Origin: JANRKH01 sp033763595
Lineage (GTDB): Bacteria; Pseudomonadota; Alphaproteobacteria; Rickettsiales; Rickettsiaceae
DNA length: 16,382 nt
NCBI GenBank assembly: GCA_033763595.1
Contig: JANRKH010000028.1
Coordinates: forward strand, 1 to 16,382
Direction: 5' to 3'
The notes beneath the pieces are model-generated. The model was not told where the DNA came from and ran no database searches. It worked only from the letters and a program-made list of their open reading frames with translations. Position numbers and translations under genes: made by a program. Positions 15,641-16,382 of the stretch are shown piece by piece (the stretch's first letter is position 1; every line of letters begins with the position of its first letter).

Positions 15641-15904
15641 ATGGACGCGGCGTTAATAGGAGAAATAAACAGAGAGGCGATATATGTTTTGATCGCTACA
15701 TCTGGTCCTATATTAATTATCTCCCTTGCTATTGGTGTTATCATATCATTATTTCAGGCTTTAACACAGATTCAGGAAGCAACGCTGACTTTTGTGCCTA
15801 AAATACTGATCATATATTTAAGTTTGGTTTTTTTGGGGCCTTACATCACGAGCAAGCTTGAGATATTTACGGATCATATGATGCAGCATATAACACACCA
15901 GTAG
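15641..15904 (+). CDS. fliQ: Flagellar biosynthesis protein FliQ
   Basis: An 87-residue protein with two long transmembrane hairpin segments (about 17-40 and 50-72). LAIGVIISLFQALTQIQEAT, then LTFVPKI (29-55), is the strongly conserved FliQ/SctS core. FliQ is part of the FliPQR export gate of the flagellar type III apparatus. The QIQEATLTFVPK form is closer to FliQ than to virulence-type SctS, but the families are homologous and no other flagellar gene is in the window to settle it. It follows sppA after 60 bp, probably as the last gene of the operon. Flagellar genes occur in some Rickettsiales (for example Midichloria), usually scattered. Confidence 0.92.
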   Translation: MDAALIGEINREAIYVLIATSGPILIISLAIGVIISLFQALTQIQEATLTFVPKILIIYLSLVFLGPYITSKLEIFTDHMMQHITHQ

Positions 15905-16064
15905 AATAAATAGTCCTTCCAGAATAACCTTCCGCTTTGAGCGAATTTTCTCCTAAAAAATTGCCTTTCGATCTTAAAGATACTTTATGTATTTCCTGGT
16001 AGGTAAAGCTACTTTTTTTATAAAAATTCTTAGTCTCTACTTTTAGGTTATGCGGGGAGGTCTA
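15880..16064 (-). repeat. Diverged intergenic repeat, copy 2
   Basis: It begins (minus strand) with the 14-mer TAGACCTCCCCGCA at 16064-16051 and aligns with copy 1 from 3214 downward, without gaps for the first 60 nt at about 77% identity. The far end reaches the end of fliQ. In the frame open in copy 1 this copy has several stops (TAA soon after the anchor), so it is not a conserved coding sequence. Confidence 0.6.
15999..16019 (+). terminator. Possible weak terminator after fliQ
   Basis: A short stem GTAG (15999-16002) / CTAC (16009-16012) with a 6-nt loop is followed by seven T residues (16013-16019). The stem is short, so this is weak evidence. It lies inside repeat copy 2. Confidence 0.25.
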
Positions 16065-16242
16065 ATTTTTAAAGAAAATAATCTTAGATTTTATAAGTAG
16101 TAAATTTCTCGCAGCAAATTTCACACAGATTTAGATTAGCAAATCCCTAATAGAAAATTTTATAAATCTCAAATCTCAACCAGATTTCTATTGAAATCTC
16201 TTTTATAAATTGTAAAATATCTTTAAGAAACATAATCTCTTT

Positions 16243-16378
16243 AAAGAAAATAATCTTAGAAAGAAAATAATCTTAGAAAGAAAATAATCTTAGAAAGAAA
16301 ATAATCTTAGAAAGAAAATAATCTTAGAAAGAAAATAATCTTAGAAAGAAAATAATCTTAGAAAGAAAATAATCTTAG
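16243..16378. repeat. Eight perfect 17-bp tandem repeats
   Basis: The unit AAAGAAAATAATCTTAG is repeated eight times without a single change. A degenerate ninth unit precedes it (about 16222-16240), and an isolated perfect copy lies at 16071-16087. The isolated copy and the last unit are both followed by ATTT. The unit length is not a multiple of three and no open frame uses it. Perfect identity implies recent slippage expansion; the array may continue past the window. Confidence 0.92.
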
Positions 16379-16382
16379 ATTT

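Larger units (their letters stand above)
15905..16382. other. Gene-free repeat-rich end of the window
   Basis: No coding potential on either strand beyond short chance frames. It contains most of repeat copy 2, a possible weak terminator, an isolated 17-bp unit, about 155 bp of very AT-rich unassigned sequence (16088-16242) with several short AATCTC/GAAATCTC-like motifs, and the 17-bp tandem array. Confidence 0.7.

Noticed and set aside
15880..16055. Minus-strand reading with some protein-like composition after fliQ
   Set aside because: No start codon, stops soon upstream, and it overlaps the 3' end of fliQ; better explained as the diverged repeat.
16243..16378. CRISPR array or origin iterons
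   Set aside because: The units are directly adjacent without spacers, so it is a simple tandem repeat; no dnaA boxes or replication gene are near.

Overview
AT-rich bacterial DNA with the gene content and style of an obligate intracellular alphaproteobacterium. The best guess is Rickettsiales, possibly a Midichloriaceae or Jidaibacter-like lineage. This rests on the short Rickettsia-like RNase D, the dapA-smpB pair, an ankyrin-repeat protein, an FG-GAP surface protein with a Pro/Thr linker, a flagellar export gene (fliQ) and many overlapping genes beside repeat-rich spacers. The assignment is inference from protein sequence only; no search was run.

Layout. Positions 1-2735 (minus) hold the 5' part of a very large secreted or surface gene that runs off the window. 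It has a signal peptide, seven 68-residue FG-GAP repeats with an exact 204-bp period, a PT-rich stalk, an RTX-like segment, a hydrophobic segment and a tail. A strong promoter lies at 2858-2886, with a long leader. The spacer 2736-3402 also holds one copy of a diverged intergenic repeat. An ankyrin-repeat gene (3403-4440, plus) and a fumC-thiolase operon (4534-7103, minus) converge on a shared hairpin terminator. A small DUF2177-type membrane protein (7308-7712, plus) then converges on a six-gene minus-strand operon that starts at 12367: OmpR-type regulator, EnvZ-like kinase, uppS, cdsA, ftsB, rnd. The spacer between them (7713-8042) holds two palindromic elements that share a GC-rich core but have different arms. 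A divergent plus-strand operon follows, only 36 bp from the regulator: ilvE, dapA, smpB, sppA, fliQ. The window ends in a gene-free, repeat-rich stretch with a second copy of the intergenic repeat and eight perfect 17-bp tandem repeats.

Together the genes cover envelope building (lipid carrier, CDP-diacylglycerol, diaminopimelate precursor, divisome), carbon metabolism (fumarase, thiolase), translation and membrane quality control (SmpB, SppA), and host- or surface-facing functions (ankyrin protein, FG-GAP protein, flagellar export). The most unusual material is non-coding: the core-in-palindrome elements at 7759-8038, a possible core-less relative at 4489-4519, and the diverged repeat pair at about 3020-3214 and 15880-16064.
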